Source: Pseudomonas fluorescens
GTDB taxonomy: Bacteria; Pseudomonadota; Gammaproteobacteria; Pseudomonadales; Pseudomonadaceae
Direction: 5' to 3'
Assembly (NCBI RefSeq): GCF_003732425.1
Contig: NZ_MOBX01000010.1
Location: forward strand, 1 to 64,000
DNA: 64,000 nt
Shown here: in pieces, positions 47,341-56,449 of the stretch
Numbering within the stretch: the stretch's first letter is position 1
Layout of the letters: every line of letters begins with the position of its first letter
Translations under genes and position numbers: made by a program
Notes under the pieces: model-generated
What the model was told of the DNA's origin: nothing
What the model saw: the letters and a program-made list of their open reading frames with translations, nothing else
Database searches by the model: none

Positions 47341-48612
47341 TCAGAAGCGGTAGGTCGCGCCGACACCGAAACCGTTTGCCGAGTTTTCATACTTGGCGTC
47401 GTAGGTCTGGCCACGATTGTTTTCGTTGCGGATCTTGACCGACTCTTCCTTCAGGTAGGAGTAGGCAACGTCGATGGTCAGGTCTTCGGTCGGGCTCCAG
47501 CCGGCACCGATGCTGAAGATGGTCCGGTCGCCGGTAGGAATACGTGGCGAACGGTCGACGTTGTTGGTCGGCGACTGGTCGAAGGTCAGACCGGTACGCA
47601 GTACCCATTCCTTGTTCAACTGATACGAAGTACCCACGGCGTAAGCCCAGGAGTCGTGCCAGTTCTGGTCTTCGGTGATTTCGCCGAACTGACCGGCCAG
47701 CAGCGGCTGGACACCGGAGTTCTTCACGGTGATTTTTTCCAGCTGGCTCCAGCGGGTCCAGGTGGTACCGGCATACACGTTCCAGCGGTCGTTGATCGCC
47801 TGGGTGACCGAGAGGTCGACCGATTCAGGTGTGGTGATCTTCAGCGAAGCGTCGTACTTCTGGTTGGCGCCCAGACCGACTGCGGCGAGCGCGCCGTAGT
47901 TGACCTTGGTGTCGCCTTCGAGCTTGTAGTCGACTTTCGAGTGGTACGTCAGGCCGACGCGAGTGGTGTCGGTGGCCTGTACCAGCAGGCCGACGTTGTA
48001 GCCCAGTGCAGTGTCGTCACCCTTGATCTTGACCTTGCCGTCCGGCAGGGCCTGTGTGATCGACAGGTTGGATTCCAGCGTACCGTCGATGCGGTTGATG
48101 GTCGGACCAAAACCGATCGACACCTTGTCGTTGAAGGCGTAGCTGACGGTTGGCTGGAAGGTGATCACTTGTACTTCGGACTTGCTGCCGAAGTAACGGC
48201 CGGCAAAGCCTTTTTCGTAGTCGGTAATCAGGCCGAACGGCACGTACACGCCCAGGCCGAATGCCCAATGATCATCGATCGGTTTGACGTAGAAGCCCAT
48301 AGGTACGGAGGTGAAGGGCACCATGTCGCCTTTGTTGCTGCCGCCGTTAGGGCTGGAGCTGGCATCGCTGATATCGGTTTTTGCATCGAGGAATGCAACG
48401 CCGCCAGTGACTTGTTCGCGCTTGAGGCGCGACATGCCGGCAGGGTTGCCATAAACAGTGCTTGCGTCGTCGGCAGAAGAAGATCGCCCAGCGTAACCAG
48501 TGCCCATCCCGCTGATGCTGTGTTCGTTGATGGCAAAGCCAGCTGCGAAGATCTGGGTGGATGCCATGGTAACGGCGAGGCTAAGGGTGGTTTTGAGCAT
48601 GACTTTTTTCAT
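47341..48612 (-). CDS. FadL family outer-membrane transporter
   Basis: Long-chain fatty-acid or hydrophobic-compound channel, 423 residues. The signal peptide MKKVMLKTTLSLAVTMASTQIFA is followed by the N-terminal hatch AGFAINEHSISGMGTGYAGRSSSADDASTVYGNPAG, the FadL/TodX signature. The rest is a 14-strand-type beta barrel ending in GFGVGATYRF with a C-terminal Phe. AGGAG lies 8 nt upstream. A perfect 10-bp inverted repeat sits just before the start. The substrate cannot be told beyond hydrophobic molecules. Confidence 0.93.
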   Translation of the reverse strand: MKKVMLKTTLSLAVTMASTQIFAAGFAINEHSISGMGTGYAGRSSSADDASTVYGNPAGMSRLKREQVTGGVAFLDAKTDISDASSSPNGGSNKGDMVPFTSVPMGFYVKPIDDHWAFGLGVYVPFGLITDYEKGFAGRYFGSKSEVQVITFQPTVSYAFNDKVSIGFGPTINRIDGTLESNLSITQALPDGKVKIKGDDTALGYNVGLLVQATDTTRVGLTYHSKVDYKLEGDTKVNYGALAAVGLGANQKYDASLKITTPESVDLSVTQAINDRWNVYAGTTWTRWSQLEKITVKNSGVQPLLAGQFGEITEDQNWHDSWAYAVGTSYQLNKEWVLRTGLTFDQSPTNNVDRSPRIPTGDRTIFSIGAGWSPTEDLTIDVAYSYLKEESVKIRNENNRGQTYDAKYENSANGFGVGATYRF

Positions 48613-48636
48613 TATTAGAACTCCTGGTGATCACCG

Positions 48637-48663
48637 GGGCGAAAATTACCAACATTTTCGCCC
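48637..48663 (-). promoter_or_regulatory. Perfect inverted repeat upstream of fadL
   Basis: GGGCGAAAAT (48637-48646) and ATTTTCGCCC (48654-48663) are exact reverse complements with a 7-nt spacer, 25-51 nt upstream of the fadL start. It looks like an operator, or an RNA hairpin in the leader. It does not match the PsrA site (GAAAC-4-GTTTC) closely. Confidence 0.6.
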
Positions 48664-48758
48664 TAGCGCTATAGCTCGTATGCCTTGATTTAGAGCGGTT
48701 TTGTAGGACAATCCGACCAGATTCGCGACCTGTTGGCAGATCTTTTGAAACCAGACGG

Positions 48759-49241
48759 TCAGCAAGCGACCTGATTCACCGTTGAAACACAGGTGTGCCA
48801 GGCGTAAGTGAAGTCGCGCAGACGACCTTGGGGTTGGAAGGTCTGGCGCCAGATGCGCGCCATTCCCAGCAAATCGCTGGAATCGGGGAGTGTGGGGTTT
48901 TGTTCTTCTACCAGCAGCCAGGCAATGGCTGTGGCGTAACGCAGATTGACCGTCAGTTCCAGGTGCGGGCCGGTCAGGAAAGCATGCTGGCTGGCGAGGC
49001 CACGAACCAGGCTGGCGCGTTCCGGGTCGAGCGCCAGATAATCATCCCAAAGGGCCTGGTGGCGTTGTTCGGCAATGCGGTAGAGGCCGTGACCACGGCG
49101 GTCATGCAGGGCGGAGCCCAGGGCTGACTGGCTGGCGGCAATGCCCAGCAGCAGAGATTCGGCAGTTGCGCTGTGGCGTCCCAGGTAGATCAGCGTAGGA
49201 CGGATCACGTAGCGGCACAGTTCGCTGGCAGCGATACCCAT
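48759..49241 (-). CDS. Conserved hypothetical protein
   Basis: I do not recognise a family. The 160-residue protein begins MGIAASELCRYVIRPTLIYLG and is helical and soluble, with no signal peptide; GIAASQSALGSALHDRRGHGLYRIAEQRHQALWDDYLALD is a compact helical centre, and the end is rich in Trp/Phe. GAGGG precedes the start. By position next to fadL it corresponds to the gene after fadL in P. aeruginosa (PA1289 region, from memory). No function is proposed. Confidence 0.72.
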   Translation of the reverse strand: MGIAASELCRYVIRPTLIYLGRHSATAESLLLGIAASQSALGSALHDRRGHGLYRIAEQRHQALWDDYLALDPERASLVRGLASQHAFLTGPHLELTVNLRYATAIAWLLVEEQNPTLPDSSDLLGMARIWRQTFQPQGRLRDFTYAWHTCVSTVNQVAC

Positions 49242-49465
49242 AAAACCCTCGGTTCTTGTTATTAATGGCGAGTCCTGAAGGGGGGGCTTGGCAGCAGTGG
49301 ATCGGTTCAGGCTCGCCGCAAGCGGATCACGCCGCTTGAGTTGAAGTGTAGTGTCATATTCGCGACGTAAAGGCCTGTTTTTAAAATATTTCCGGCTTCG
49401 AGTTATAACCGTTATATCGGTTGGTGCTTAAGCGCTGGCGGCCAAAAGTGAAACATCAGGCAATA

Positions 49466-49494
49466 AAAAGCCCCGCATTGTGTGCGGGGCTTTT
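49466..49494. terminator. Terminator after the 74-residue gene
   Basis: AAAAGCCCCGCA-TTGTG-TGCGGGGCTTTT; read on the minus strand it ends the 74-residue gene. The A- and T-tracts work in both directions. Confidence 0.9.
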
Positions 49495-49516
49495 GCTTTT
49501 GCAGCCTTTTCGGCTC

Positions 49517-49741
49517 TCAGGCAATCAATGCCTGACGGGTACGGTCGATCACGGCCTGCAGCGGTTCGGCGCTGGAGTATTGATCGGGGTACAGACGCTC
49601 GCTGTGGCGGGCGATCCCGTGTTCATTGACGATGGTGAAGCTGAAGCAGCCTTTGCGAGCGGCCATGATCAGGCAGTTCATTGGTGCAAAAGCGTTGGTT
49701 AGGGTGCGAATGGCATCCTGAGTGTGGATTTGAGTAGACAT
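49517..49741 (-). CDS. Small conserved-type hypothetical protein (74 aa)
   Basis: I do not recognise a family. The reading MSTQIHTQDAIRTLTNAFAP, then MNCLIMAARKGCFSFTIVNE, then HGIARHSERLYPDQYSSAEP is soluble and acidic-basic mixed, with two Cys residues. It has a good terminator behind it, normal codon use, and a long, structured upstream stretch, so it is probably a real small gene. The ribosome site (AGGA) is distant. The function is unknown. Confidence 0.65.
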   Translation of the reverse strand: MSTQIHTQDAIRTLTNAFAPMNCLIMAARKGCFSFTIVNEHGIARHSERLYPDQYSSAEPLQAVIDRTRQALIA

Positions 49742-50703
49742 AGTTATTAGGTGTTCCTACAAATGACACGGATAAGAACCGTGCAACGTTAAAACGTTCC
49801 AGTAACGTCGACCACCATTGGTCGAACGAAGAACCCGACTGGAACAAAGCAGCCAGTTTGAAGCGCAATTAAATTGGCGCGCTTGGGCTGGCAGGTAGGT
49901 ACTTAGGAGGGCAGGCATCACAACGAGGGCAAAGGTTCTGGGCCCGGGGTGAAGATCCTGATCAATTTGCAGGTTGGTTCGGTCAGAGTAAGTGTTCTTC
50001 GCAACACCCTTCACATCATTGGAAGGCCGTGTTGGCGCAAGATTTACCTGGAAACCATCGAGGGGTCGTTCCCGCTTTTTTCGGTAGGGCTTCTTGGAAG
50101 AAGGCTGACCGTGGGGATGTGTTCGACCGGAATTGACTTTCAGCTTGGTACTAACGCCGCGGATAGTAACGGATCGAAACGGGTAAAGCAAACTTCGTGT
50201 AGAAAAAGATTGCAGGCGCCGATTGAGTCTGCTTTGGGGTTCGCAGAATCGCCCGCATTTAGCACAGCTATTGACCGTCGATCGGTGAAGATTTGTTCAT
50301 CAAGCCGCGCGCCAGACCGGTTTATCCCCAGACCGGTTAGCAAAACGACTCGAAAAAGCGCATCGATATAACCGGGTAACAGGTACTTGTGCACATTAGT
50401 TGCGCAAGTTGTAACGGCACTGTCATACCGATCCTGACTCCACTGGCTGCCTGCATCGAAAGTTTAAGTCAATGAAAAACATCGCTTTTTTTTGTTGGTG
50501 AAAAAATCGTCAGTTTGACTGCGAGCCCCATTCCATAAGGCTTTGCGACGGTTGGAGGGCGGTTGTCCACTGAGTTATCCACAGCTTCTGTGGATTGTCC
50601 CGAGCGCTTGCTCTAGGACGGGCGTGCCGGGTTGTTTTTCGACTTTACCTGTAAGAAAAAGAGAGTAGAGTGGCGCGCCTTCCGATTCGTCCCACAGTGC
50701 TTT
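49742..50703. other. 962-bp region without a supported gene
   Basis: Open frames here (for example 49949-50371 plus, 49757-50191 minus) lack family features and ribosome sites and lean on mutual antisense, so I reject them. The stretch holds a hairpin at 49808-49825 (TCGACCA-CCAT-TGGTCGA), AACGTT twice (49785-49798), an AT-rich tract around 50460-50510, and a cluster of DnaA-box-like sites at 50563-50597. A long leader or small RNA on the minus strand is possible. Confidence 0.55.
50563..50597. promoter_or_regulatory. DnaA-box-like cluster
   Basis: TTGTCCACT (50563-50571), consensus TTATCCACA (50575-50583) and, on the other strand, CAATCCACA (50597-50589) lie within 35 bp. ATCCACAG-CTT-CTGTGGAT (50577-50595) is a perfect inverted repeat with a 3-nt centre. 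An AT-rich tract lies about 60-100 bp upstream. Confidence 0.45.
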
Positions 50704-51027
50704 ATGAAGTTTCGCTCAGTATCAGACGCTGTTACCTCACAACCTTCTCCTGTTATCCCGCCCAAGCGATTTTCCGTTCGCGTGGCAGAATGGCTGCTCG
50801 ACAGCCCGCGCCTGAGCGACAGTCATAATGCCAAACACCTCGCTGGCCGCCTGCTCAAGCAACCGGCGCGTGAAGGCGTGGTGGCTGCGCAAAGCCGTCT
50901 CGGCCAGTTGATGTGCCGCGAGTGCGGTAATGCCCGGGATCGTCGCATCGGTCAGGACCTGCTGCGCCAGGCCGCCCGTGCCGGTGACCGTCGGGCGCAG
51001 CAGGAACTCGGTCTGCTCGAAGACTGA
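50704..51027 (+). CDS. SEL1-like repeat protein
   Basis: Small soluble protein of 107 residues. Two SEL1-type helix pairs are visible in AGRLLKQPAREGVVAAQSRLGQLMC and DLLRQAARAGDRRAQQELGLL, the A..G...AQ..LG pattern. I use ATG 50704 (MKFRSVSDAVTSQPSP); a longer frame from 50632 reads into the spacer. SEL1 repeats mediate protein contacts; the partner is unknown. It precedes rmuC by 61 nt. Confidence 0.85.
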   Translation: MKFRSVSDAVTSQPSPVIPPKRFSVRVAEWLLDSPRLSDSHNAKHLAGRLLKQPAREGVVAAQSRLGQLMCRECGNARDRRIGQDLLRQAARAGDRRAQQELGLLED

Positions 51028-51088
51028 GCTGTCCAAGACCTGACACCTTGGTTAACCTTCAGGCTTTCTAAGATCGGCGGGAGTGGCT

Positions 51089-52567
51089 ATGGCGATGGAC
51101 TTGACCAGCGTATTGCTGGGGCTTGCAGGGGCGGGCTTGCCGCTGCTGGCGCTGGCCTGGCAACTGCAACGCCGGGCGAGCAATGGCCAGGCCGAGGTCG
51201 CCTTGCTCGAAGAGCGGCTGGCCATGGCGCAACTGGCACAGGACGGACTCAACGCGCAGCTCGATGCCAGCCGCGATGAAATCGCCGATCTCGGCCAGGC
51301 CAATGCCGCCAAGCAGGCTGACCTGGCAGCACTGCGTCGGGAAGTCGAACTGCTGCAGATCGAGCGTGATGACGCCCGCGATGCCTCCCACGCCTGGAAC
51401 CTCGAACGGGCGAACAAGGAAGCTGAGCTGCGTCGCCTCGACGCCCAGGCTGCTTCACTGAACGCCGAACTGCGCGAGCAACAGGAAAGCCACCAGCAAC
51501 GCCTTAACGACCTGCAAGGCTCGCGCGATGAACTGCGTGCGCAGTTTGCCGAGCTGGCCGGAAAGATCTTCGATGAGCGCGAGCAGCGCTTTGCCGAGAC
51601 CAGTCAGCAACGGCTCGGTCAACTGCTCGATCCGCTGAAAGAACGCATTCAATCCTTCGAAAAACGGGTGGAAGAAAGTTATCAGGCCGAGGCCCGCGAG
51701 CGCTTCTCGCTGGCCAAGGAGCTGGAGCGCTTGCAGGCGCTCAACCTGCGCCTGAGCGACGAAGCCACCAACCTGACCCGCGCCCTCAAAGGCCAGAAAA
51801 CCCAAGGCAACTGGGGTGAGCTGATTCTTGAGCGTGTGCTCGAACACGCCGGTCTGGAGAAGGGTCGCGAGTACCAGACCCAGGTCAATCTCAAAGGCCC
51901 GGATGGCGAGCGCTTCCAGCCTGACGTGATCATTTACCTGCCGGGTGACAAGCAAGTGGTGGTGGACTCCAAGGTGAGTCTCACCGCCTATCAGCAATAC
52001 GTTGCGGCCGACGACGACACCCTCGGGCAGATCGCGATCAAGCAGCATGTATTGTCGTTGCGCAATCACGTCAAAGGCCTGGCCGGCAAGGATTACAAGC
52101 GTCTGGAAGGGCTGCACAGCCTCGACTTCGTTTTGCTCTTCGTGCCGATCGAAGCGGCGTTTTCGGCGGCGTTGCAGGCTGAGCCGAGCCTGTTTCAGGA
52201 CGCCTTCGACCGCAACATCGTCATCGTCAGCCCGACGACGTTGCTGGCGACTTTGCGGGTGATCGACAGTCTGTGGAAGCAGGAGCGCCAGAGCCAGAAC
52301 GCCCGGGAAATCGCCGAGCGCGCCGGTTGGCTGTACGACAAGTTCGTGCTGTTCATTCAGGATCTGGATGAGGTCGGCAATCGCCTGCAGCAGCTGGACA
52401 AAGCCTACAGTTCAGCGCGCAACAAGCTGACAGAAGGGCGCGGTAATCTGGTCAGTCGCAGTGAGCAGCTCAAATTGCTCGGCGCACGGGCGAGCAAGAG
52501 CCTGCCGGCGGACTTGCTGGAGCGGGCGATGACCGACGTCGATGGCCTCGTCGAACTCCCTGAATAA
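51089..52567 (+). CDS. rmuC: DNA recombination protein RmuC
   Basis: Protein of 492 residues limiting inversions at short repeats. An N-terminal membrane helix (LLGLAGAGLPLLALAW) is followed by a long coiled coil (about 30-210, rich in Glu/Gln/Arg), then the RmuC nuclease-like domain with GNWGELILERVLEHAGLEKGREY, PDVIIYLPGDKQVVVDSKVSL and NIVIVSPTTLLATLRVI. ATG 51089 follows GGGAG by 5 nt. It is followed by a repeat pair of a different kind. Confidence 0.93.
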   Translation: MAMDLTSVLLGLAGAGLPLLALAWQLQRRASNGQAEVALLEERLAMAQLAQDGLNAQLDASRDEIADLGQANAAKQADLAALRREVELLQIERDDARDASHAWNLERANKEAELRRLDAQAASLNAELREQQESHQQRLNDLQGSRDELRAQFAELAGKIFDEREQRFAETSQQRLGQLLDPLKERIQSFEKRVEESYQAEARERFSLAKELERLQALNLRLSDEATNLTRALKGQKTQGNWGELILERVLEHAGLEKGREYQTQVNLKGPDGERFQPDVIIYLPGDKQVVVDSKVSLTAYQQYVAADDDTLGQIAIKQHVLSLRNHVKGLAGKDYKRLEGLHSLDFVLLFVPIEAAFSAALQAEPSLFQDAFDRNIVIVSPTTLLATLRVIDSLWKQERQSQNAREIAERAGWLYDKFVLFIQDLDEVGNRLQQLDKAYSSARNKLTEGRGNLVSRSEQLKLLGARASKSLPADLLERAMTDVDGLVELPE

Positions 52568-52575
52568 ACCCGGTT

Positions 52576-52710
52576 CTGTGGCGAGGGAGCTTGCTCCCGC
52601 TGGGGGGCGAAGCGCCCCCAAAACCTTAAATCCAGATGTGCCTGATACACCGCGTTAAATGGATTGGCGACTGCTGCGCAGTCGAGCGGGAGCAAGCTCC
52701 CTCGCCACAG
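52576..52710. repeat. Inverted repeat pair, GTGGCGAGGGAGCTTGCTCCC type
   Basis: TGTGGCGAGGGAGCTTGCTC and GAGCAAGCTCCCTCGCCACA, ~95 nt apart, form another Pseudomonas REP subtype. The middle contains a second hairpin, GGGGGCGAAGCGCCCCC. It separates the convergent rmuC and kinase genes. Confidence 0.88.
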
Positions 52711-52720
52711 GGGGGGATTG

Positions 52721-55700
52721 TTACAGCGGCAAATACCGACTCAACAACGCCCGCAACGCTGCCGGCTTCACCGGTTTGGCCAGATAATCCAGCCCCGCCG
52801 CATGCACCTGCGCAACCATCTCCGGTCGCCCGTCAGCACTGATCACCACCCCCGGCACCGGCTCACCGAGGCTTGTGCGCAACCACGCCATCAGCTCCGT
52901 CCCGGTATCGCCGTGGTCGAGGTGATAGTCGACCAACGCCAGTTGCGGCCGCACGCCGTCATTTAACAGCACAGCACATTCTTCGCGATTGCGCGCTGTC
53001 CACACCTGACAACCCCAGCGACTGAGCAGGCTGTTCATGCCGATCAGAATGCTGTCTTCATTGTCGATGCACAGCACCCGCGCGCCGCTTGGCAACTTGC
53101 CATTCATTTCGGCGGCAGCATTTGCCGGCTGGGCCTGCGAGCGGGCGAGCGGCACGCTGACGCTGAACACACTGCCGCGACCCGGCCACGAGCGCACCCG
53201 CAGGGTGTGACCGAGCACCCGGCACAAACCATCGGCAATTGCCAAACCCAGGCCGAGGCCTTTTTCAGCGCGGGTCTGATGACTGTCGAGGCGTTTGAAC
53301 TCTTCGAAAATCACTTGCTGTTTATCTTCCGGAATCCCCGGCCCGCGATCCCACACCTCCAGGCACAGTTCGCCGCCACGTCGACGCACACCGAGCAACA
53401 CCGGGCCCTTGGCATAACGGAAGGCGTTGGTGAGGAAGTTCTGCAGAATCCGCCGCAGCAATTTGATGTCGCTGTCGATGCTCAAATGACTGCCGCGCAC
53501 ACGGAAGGTCAAGCCTTGTTCCTGGGCCAGCGCCTTGAACTCGGCACCGAGAGTGTCGAACAGCTCATTGACCGCAAACGGCTTGCGATCGGGGTTGATC
53601 TTGCCGTTTTCCAGGCGGGAAATGTCCAGCAGATCGCTGATCAAGTCCTCAGCCGAACGCAGTGAGCTGTCGAGGTGCTGCACCAGTTTCTGCGCCTCGC
53701 TGCTCAAGCCGTCGTCCTGATGGGAGAGGGCGGCGGAGAACAGCCGGGCGGCGTTCAACGGCTGCATCAAGTCATGGCTGACCGCCGCGAGAAAGCGGGT
53801 TTTCGATTGGTTGGCGGCTTCGGCAGTGCCCTTGGCTTCGGTCAGCGCGACGTTGAGTTGCGACAGTTCCTGGGTGCGCTCGCTGACCCGTTGTTCCAGT
53901 CCTTCATTGGCTTCAGTCAGTGCCTGCTCGGCCTCGCGGAACGCGGTAATGTCGGTGAAACTCATGACGAAGCCGCCACCGGGCATCGGGTTGCCGATCA
54001 GCTCGATCACCCGGCCGTTGGGAAACAGCCGTTCAGAGGTGTGCGCGCGGCCCTGACGCATCCAGTGCAAACGCCGGGCAACGTGGACTTCCGCTTCGCC
54101 GGGGCCACACAAACCACGTTCGGCGTTGTAGCGAATAATGTCGGCAATCGGTCGACCGACGCTGATCAGGCCGTCCGGGTAGTTGAACAGCTCCAGATAC
54201 CGCCGGTTCCAGGCCACCAGTTTCAGCGACTGATCGACCACGCTGATGCCTTGGGTGATGTTCTCGATCGCGCCTTGCAGCAAGGCGCGGTTGAACTGCA
54301 GCACCTCCGAGGCTTCGTCGGCGATGCGGACGACGTCCTCCAGTTGCATCTCCCGGCCTTCGATCGCGGCTTTTACCACCGCGCGGGTCGAGGAAGCACC
54401 GAGCACACCGGCCAGCAAACGCTCGGTATGGGCGATCCATTCGCCATCGGCATTCTGGTTCGGGTTGAAGCCTTTGCCTTGACGATAGGCGAAGCGGATA
54501 AAGCTCTGCCGCGCTCGCTCTTCACCGACAAAGCGCGCGGCCAGTTGCAGCAAATCGTCGATCTGCACCGCCAGCATTGAGCGCGCACTCGGTCGTGCAC
54601 TGATTTCCTGACCAATGAAACGCCCGGCCTGCCAGTGTTCCGACACGCGCGTGCGGGATAACACCGAAACCCAGGCGAACAGGGTGAAGTTACCCGCCAG
54701 CGACAGCACCACGCCTTGGGTCAGCGGGGTGATCGGCAGGTTCAGCGGATTGCTGTGCAGCCACGCCAGCCCCGGGAAACTGCTTAGCGACCAGCCAAGG
54801 CTGTGCGCGGCGATCGGCAGGATCAACGTGTAGAACCACAGGAAAGTACCGGCGGCCAAACCAGCGAAAACACCGCGACGGTTGGCCTGTTTCCAGTACA
54901 GCGCGCCGAGCATGGCAGGCGCCAATTGGGTCACGGCAGCGAACGCGATCTGACCGATGGTCGCCAGACTCGCGGTCGAGCCGAGCAAGCGATAGCTGAC
55001 GTAGGCCAGCAACAGAATGACCACGATGCTGACGCGGCGCACCGAGAGCATCCACTGGCGGAACACTTCGAACGGGCGCTCGGCGTTATTGCGCCGCAGC
55101 AGCCACGGCAACAGCATGTCGTTGGAGACCATGGTCGACAACGCCACACTGGCGACAATCACCATGCCGGTCGCCGCCGACGCGCCACCGATAAACGCCA
55201 GCATCGCCAGCGCCGGATGCGCCTGAGCCAGTGGCAGGCTGATCACGAAGGAGTCGGGCAGTACGTCGCTCGGCAGCATCATCTGACCGGCCAGAGCGAT
55301 CGGCACTACAAACAGCGCGGCCAAGGCCAGATAGGCCGGAAACACCCATTTGGCCAGGCGCAGATCTTGCGGGTCGATGTTTTCCACCACGGTGACATGG
55401 AACTGCCGGGGCAGACAGATGATCGCCATCATCGCCACACCGGTCTGCACCACCATCGACGGCCAGTTGATGGTTTCTTTCCAGTACTCCTCAAGGCGCG
55501 GGGCGAGCATGGCCTGGTTGAACAGGTCATCGAAACCGTCATACAGGCCAAAAGTGACGAAGGCGCCGACGGCGAGAAAGGCGAACAGTTTGACCAGCGA
55601 TTCGAAAGCAATCGCCAGCACCATGCCGCGGTGGTGCTCGGTGGCATCGAGGTTGCGCGTACCGAAAACAATGGTGAACAACGCCAGCACCAGCGACACG

Positions 55701-56191
55701 ATCAGCGCGGTGTCCTGGGCGCGGGTGCCCATGGCGTCGGCACCGGCGCCGATCAACAGGTTCACGCCGAGGACGATGCCTTTGAGTTGCAGGGCGATAT
55801 AGGGGAGGACGCCGACCAGGCAGATCAGTGCCACGACCACCGCCAGCGATTGCGATTTGCCGTAGCGCGCGGCGATAAAGTCAGCGATGGAGGTGATGTT
55901 CTCCTGTTTGCTGATCATCACCATTTTCTGCAGGACCCACGGCGCGCCGACCAGCAGCAGAATCGGTCCGAGGTAAATCGGCAGGAATGACCACAATTGC
56001 TCGGCGGCTTGACCGACAGCGCCGAAGAACGTCCAGCTGGTGCAATAAACCGCCAGCGACAGGCTGTATACCCAGGCACGCACGCGCGGCGGCAACGGCG
56101 TGCTGCGGCGGTCGCCGTAGAAGGCGATGGCGAACATGATGGCCATATAGGCCAGGGCGACGGCGGCGATCAGCCCGGTGGACAGCGACAT
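52721..56191 (-). CDS. Hybrid sensor histidine kinase fused to a sodium/solute symporter-like domain
   Basis: Multidomain inner-membrane protein of 1156 residues from ATG 56191 (MSLSTGLIAAVALAYMAIMF). The first ~540 residues form a 12-13 helix SSS-type transporter domain. PAS-like and coiled-coil segments follow, with ALTEANEGLEQRVSERTQEL near 760. Then come the H-box SHDLMQPLNAA with His806, the ATPase lobe (DRGPGIP, GLGLGLAIADG near 985), and a C-terminal receiver with phospho-acceptor Asp1088 in ALVDYHLDHGDTG. It probably senses a solute. No separate response regulator is adjacent, so its output partner is elsewhere. It resembles P. aeruginosa PA3271 as I recall it. Confidence 0.94.
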   Translation of the reverse strand: MSLSTGLIAAVALAYMAIMFAIAFYGDRRSTPLPPRVRAWVYSLSLAVYCTSWTFFGAVGQAAEQLWSFLPIYLGPILLLVGAPWVLQKMVMISKQENITSIADFIAARYGKSQSLAVVVALICLVGVLPYIALQLKGIVLGVNLLIGAGADAMGTRAQDTALIVSLVLALFTIVFGTRNLDATEHHRGMVLAIAFESLVKLFAFLAVGAFVTFGLYDGFDDLFNQAMLAPRLEEYWKETINWPSMVVQTGVAMMAIICLPRQFHVTVVENIDPQDLRLAKWVFPAYLALAALFVVPIALAGQMMLPSDVLPDSFVISLPLAQAHPALAMLAFIGGASAATGMVIVASVALSTMVSNDMLLPWLLRRNNAERPFEVFRQWMLSVRRVSIVVILLLAYVSYRLLGSTASLATIGQIAFAAVTQLAPAMLGALYWKQANRRGVFAGLAAGTFLWFYTLILPIAAHSLGWSLSSFPGLAWLHSNPLNLPITPLTQGVVLSLAGNFTLFAWVSVLSRTRVSEHWQAGRFIGQEISARPSARSMLAVQIDDLLQLAARFVGEERARQSFIRFAYRQGKGFNPNQNADGEWIAHTERLLAGVLGASSTRAVVKAAIEGREMQLEDVVRIADEASEVLQFNRALLQGAIENITQGISVVDQSLKLVAWNRRYLELFNYPDGLISVGRPIADIIRYNAERGLCGPGEAEVHVARRLHWMRQGRAHTSERLFPNGRVIELIGNPMPGGGFVMSFTDITAFREAEQALTEANEGLEQRVSERTQELSQLNVALTEAKGTAEAANQSKTRFLAAVSHDLMQPLNAARLFSAALSHQDDGLSSEAQKLVQHLDSSLRSAEDLISDLLDISRLENGKINPDRKPFAVNELFDTLGAEFKALAQEQGLTFRVRGSHLSIDSDIKLLRRILQNFLTNAFRYAKGPVLLGVRRRGGELCLEVWDRGPGIPEDKQQVIFEEFKRLDSHQTRAEKGLGLGLAIADGLCRVLGHTLRVRSWPGRGSVFSVSVPLARSQAQPANAAAEMNGKLPSGARVLCIDNEDSILIGMNSLLSRWGCQVWTARNREECAVLLNDGVRPQLALVDYHLDHGDTGTELMAWLRTSLGEPVPGVVISADGRPEMVAQVHAAGLDYLAKPVKPAALRALLSRYLPL

Positions 56192-56350
56192 GCAACACTC
56201 CCGACAAAAGACTCCCCGGCAATCCTGCCCGGGCGGACAGTCTCGCATGCGCGGGGCGGTTAGTCAGTGTCGACCAAGGTCGTGGCGTGGCGGGGTGTCG
56301 CAGGTTTGAATGGGTGGGGTTGTGCGTTGACATTGCCAGGCATCAAACCC

Positions 56351-56437
56351 TGTAGGAGCTGTCGAGTGAAACGAGGCTGCGATCTTTTGACTTTTCAAAT
56401 CAAGTTCAAAAGATCGCAGCGTGCCGCAGCTCCTACA
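56351..56437. repeat. Inverted repeat pair, TGTAGGAGCTG type
   Basis: TGTAGGAGCTGTCGAGTGAA...GCTGCGATCTTTTGA and its inverse TCAAAAGATCGCAGCGTGCC...AGCTCCTACA are inverted around 25 nt. The same family recurs at 63433-63511. Confidence 0.88.
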
Positions 56438-56449
56438 TGAATATCGGTG

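Noticed and set aside
49757-50371. Opposed open frames of 140-144 codons in the gene-free stretch
   Set aside because: No ribosome site, no domain, mutual antisense overlap, and a strong Arg/Ser or Leu shadow bias.
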